Shown one piece after another: positions 61,224-64,000 of a stretch of DNA of 64,000 nucleotides. Source of the DNA: Hippophae tibetana (taxonomy: Eukaryota; Streptophyta; Magnoliopsida; Rosales; Elaeagnaceae); assembly GCA_037013495.1 (NCBI GenBank), contig CM072811.1, positions 27,427,659-27,491,658 on the forward strand, in the 5' to 3' direction. The stretch's first letter is position 1; each line of letters starts with the position of its first letter. The notes beneath the pieces are model-generated. The model did no database searches. It was given only the letters and a program-made list of their open reading frames with translations, and was not told the DNA's origin. A program made the position numbers and the translations under genes.

Positions 61224-62412
61224 CACTACTACAAATAAGGCCTTTTAAGTCGGTTATTAAGTGACTTAAAATATATTTTAAGTTGGTTAGGTGAACTAAC
61301 TTAAAATTTAAAGTTGGTTCACCTGTAGAATCGACTTAAAATGCTATATCTCCTTTTAAACATATTTTGGTTATTTTTTGCTAGCTCTACTGCATGTTTT
61401 TTATTACATAATAGTAGAAAAAACCAAAATATGTTTTAAAGAGGTTTTAAATACATGCTGTTAATTGAAAAATTGAATATTAATTAATTACTTAAGAACT
61501 AAATTTATAACAATTTTTTTTATAATATATATATATATATATATTTAACTTAATTACAATATCATTAAATATTATAAGATACATATGTTATTTAATATCA
61601 TCAGATTCTTCTTCTATTTCTTCTTGTGATCTTAGAATTTCAAGCATATGTTCGGCATATTCTTCTCGTAAGTTATCAAAAATTTGCATATCATAACCCG
61701 ACTTGCTTCGACCAAAGAACTACATTTATTTAAATTCAAAATAAAAATTTAATATCATGAATTCCCAAAAAATAACTTATATATGTTAAAAGAGTATATT
61801 AGTAAAAGAGATTATCACATCGACACCAAAGTGATATAACAATAACCTCATCCATTTGAAATCATATTAGCGTTGTATTAATATTTTGTCTATAATAAAA
61901 TATATCATACATTATTATATCAATATGTAAAAATCATAATAAAGACTTTGTATCAAGTTAAATTACTAACCAACTTATTGAGTTGTTTTTCTCCTTATTT
62001 ATTCAAGAACTTTATATTCATTAAGTTGTTCCAAGTATGAAAACACATAATTTTTGGCTAATTAGAAAGTTTTGTATTTCTTTCATGCCTTATTTGCAAT
62101 CTTGTAAGACTAGTTTATCCAATTATTGGACAAAAACATATTTTAGAGGAGATATAATACAATAAGGATATAATGTATGTAATTAATTATAAAACAAAAT
62201 AGACTTACAAAAATAATTTTTCATATCTTATACTTTTTAGCGTCTTCAATCTTTAACACATGGTCATTGAATTATATTAACTTTATTATTATTATTATTT
62301 TGGGAAAATTTTAAGAAAATTTCAATTCCATAAATATAAAATCCATCAAAATATCATATAAAAATAAATACATAAAATCCAAACAATTAATAAACTCATT
62401 ATAACATTAATA

Positions 62413-62451
<39 letters not shown>

Positions 62452-63246
62452 GATATTAATAAACTCATTATACATTATATATATATATATATATATATAT
62501 ACTTCATATACATGTAAATAATTTTAAGTTTAAAATAAATTAATATATATCAAAAACAAAAATACATAAAATTATTAAAATGAATAAATAAAAAAATATC
62601 TTTTTCTCTTCTAAGTTTGAATAAAAATACCCAACCTACATAACACAAAAATATATACAAATAATCAATAACACATAATATACATTAAAATAAAAATTAA
62701 TTTTACACAAATTATATAAGAATAAAAAATATGAGTAATAAGTGTAAAATAATTCGTAGAAATACTTACAAGAGTAAAATGAAGTGAAAAAAATGAAGAA
62801 AAAATTGTGTTTGGTAAGCGAGAAAGTGAAAGAAAATGGATATGAAAATTTTGAGTATTATGCTCAAAAAATAGTGGATCTATGATAAATTAGGGTGGAA
62901 CAAAAACCCATTTGATGGCGTCAAAAATAGTGGTCATAAGTGGCTTGAAAATGAGAAAGAAAAATATAGGGTGGGATGGTTTTTTGGAAGGGAAATGGGA
63001 ACACGTTGAGGGCTATCAGAATGAGGGAGAGAAAAAGATAAAAGAAAAAAAACATCGATTGACACATGAAACCGATGCTACACGTAAGATTTTAAGTCGG
63101 TTCTACATGTCAACCGACACTAACTTTCATTTTTTTTCAATTTTTAAGTTGGTTTATAAGCATACCAACTTAAAATTTGTTATAAGTCAGTTTTAAGTAA
63201 AACCCGACTTTAAATCCCAATTTAAATACTCTTTATTGTAGTAGTG
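61224..63246. mobile_element. CACTA-3: small non-autonomous CACTA element of a different family
   Basis: Begins CACTACTACAA at 61224 and ends TTGTAGTAGTG at 63246; flanks GGG and GGT nearly match. The subterminal repeats here are AAGTCGGTT / AAGTTGGTT with inverted partners (ACCAACTTAAAA, CCGACTTAAAA), unlike CACTA-1 and -2. The 2,023-bp interior is AT-rich with TA microsatellites at about 62416-62448 and 62474-62502. On the minus strand a short frame at 61595-61730 reads FFGRSKSGYDMQIFDNLREE and on to an acidic stretch; this may be a relic of an En/Spm-type TNPA/PTTA protein, but weakly. Inserted at the 5' end of Gypsy-5. Confidence 0.87.
62416..62502. repeat. Paired (TA)n microsatellites in CACTA-3
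   Basis: Two TA runs separated by a short spacer containing AATAAACTCATTATA, which also occurs just before the first run, so the block is a small tandem duplication. Confidence 0.8.
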
Positions 63247-64000
63247 GGTCTCTCTCTCTCAATACTCAGGGTGAATCCTTAAAATATAGGGTTAGAAACA
63301 AAAGCTCGACCTTTAAATCCTGAGGCTCGTGATAGGTGCTAAAATATCAAGATGATCCGATTTTAGAGAGAGAAACTAGAGAAAAGTTAAAAAATAATGG
63401 TAAATTTTATGGATCTCATGTTAGCTTCACAGATATATATATATATATAGAACATTACATGTATACCTATCAATTATATAAAGGGTACACGTTATAGTGT
63501 ATCAAGGGGTACATTATTAGAAGCACAAACTAACTTAGGCTCGACCACGTTGATGGGTTGGGCTAATGGTTAGTCTTTTGATACTTCCAAAATATTCTAG
63601 ACAAGTGAGGACACATCTAAGATCGACACTTTTGGCATGAGTACATCTTACAATCTCAAGTAAGATACATCATGGATTGGGCTATAGGTTGAGCCTTATG
63701 TTCAAACAATTACAATGACTAATTAATTATAAAACTAGAACATTAGTAATAATAAGCTAAAAAAAGCGATTTCTTAACACAAGAAGTTCACTGGAAACTT
63801 ACAGTTTGAATACTCTAAATCTCAATAGAATTTTCTCAATCCAATAAATAAAGAAATATATAAGTAAGATTAAATAAAGAATTTCCTCCAACCATCAAAC
63901 AAAGAGTCCAAAAGACCACATATTAATCACTTCATATTTTTAATTTTAGATTAAATATAGTACACAAAGAGTATCTTATTATAATTTTGAATTGATTCAA
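63247..64000 (-). repeat. LTR-like 5' end of Gypsy-5, incomplete at the window edge
   Basis: On the minus strand a TATA-like run (about 63431-63450) is followed by a leader-like CTCTAGTTTCTCTCTCTAAA and then sequence leading into the gag side across CACTA-3. This is the order expected of promoter, R and U5. No second copy is visible in the window, so the assignment rests on position and layout. Confidence 0.5.

Larger units (their letters stand above)
52800..64000 (-). mobile_element. Gypsy-5: decayed Ty3/Gypsy element of Tat type, running off the right edge
   Basis: Read right to left: LTR-like sequence 63247-64000, gag N-part about 60407-61190 and C-part 58345-58640, nucleocapsid-like region 57890-58096, protease about 57320-57600, reverse transcriptase about 56300-57000, RNase H 55720-56112 (PVYY-like HPIYYINY, KLAFTLKMAAQKH), a second RNase H 53591-53935 (FIDGAHNFKG, TNNIVEYEA, HSDSWLVVNQ) and integrase about 52835-53580. 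The extra RNase H between RT/RNase H and integrase is the signature of the Tat/Ogre lineage. Three later insertions split it: solo LTRs at 53939-55657 and 58642-60406 and CACTA-3. Many disruptions; no left LTR is seen, so the element is also truncated. Confidence 0.85.

Noticed and set aside
62912-63196. 94-codon open frame near the right end of CACTA-3
   Set aside because: Runs through the subterminal repeats of the transposon; Lys-rich low-complexity translation with no domain.

Overview
This is a nuclear window from a flowering plant, very probably a core eudicot. It is strongly AT-rich, its genes have small exons with GT..AG introns, and most of the DNA is transposon-derived. The two B-class MADS genes carry a C-terminus like that of the eudicot TM6 lineage. 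I cannot name the species.

Layout: (1) 88-1805 holds the 3' half of a putative Golgi methyltransferase gene (PMT24/25/26-like), entering from the left edge in an intron. (2) 1817-6570 is a full-length but decayed Copia element that landed just past the methyltransferase stop codon; a second Copia gag/protease fragment lies at 7780-8787. (3) 9453-14965 is a CACTA DNA transposon carrying unrelated cargo: a receptor-kinase fragment, a mitochondrial-looking block, anthranilate phosphoribosyltransferase exons and a hAT-type MITE. (4) 14966-21046 is AT-rich intergenic DNA with two TRIM-like mini-retroelements. (5) 21378-23472 and 35677-38512 are two intact seven-exon TM6-like MADS genes, direct tandem duplicates. 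Between them lies a decayed minus-strand Copia element that was itself hit by a second CACTA element (26755-30123) carrying a rhamnogalacturonate lyase fragment. (6) 40676-41814 is a two-exon subfamily-I GATA factor. (7) 41815-46004 is intergenic, with a satellite of about 175 bp. (8) 46005-64000 is a nest of LTR-retroelement fossils: a plus-strand Copia, a minus-strand Gypsy of the Tat type, three probable solo LTRs and a third small CACTA element.

The host genes are a cell-wall/Golgi methyltransferase, two petal/stamen-type MADS factors and a GATA factor. Nothing suggests they form a pathway; they are neighbours separated by transposons. The most unusual structure is the pair of CACTA elements. 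They share ends, subterminal repeats and a CAC-rich minisatellite, sit in opposite orientation, and carry different host-gene fragments. They look like two members of one gene-capturing (Pack-CACTA) family. The second point of interest is the TM6 pair: the MADS domains are identical in protein sequence, the C-terminal halves differ, and the second copy carries a stray duplicate of the start of exon 7 inside intron 6.
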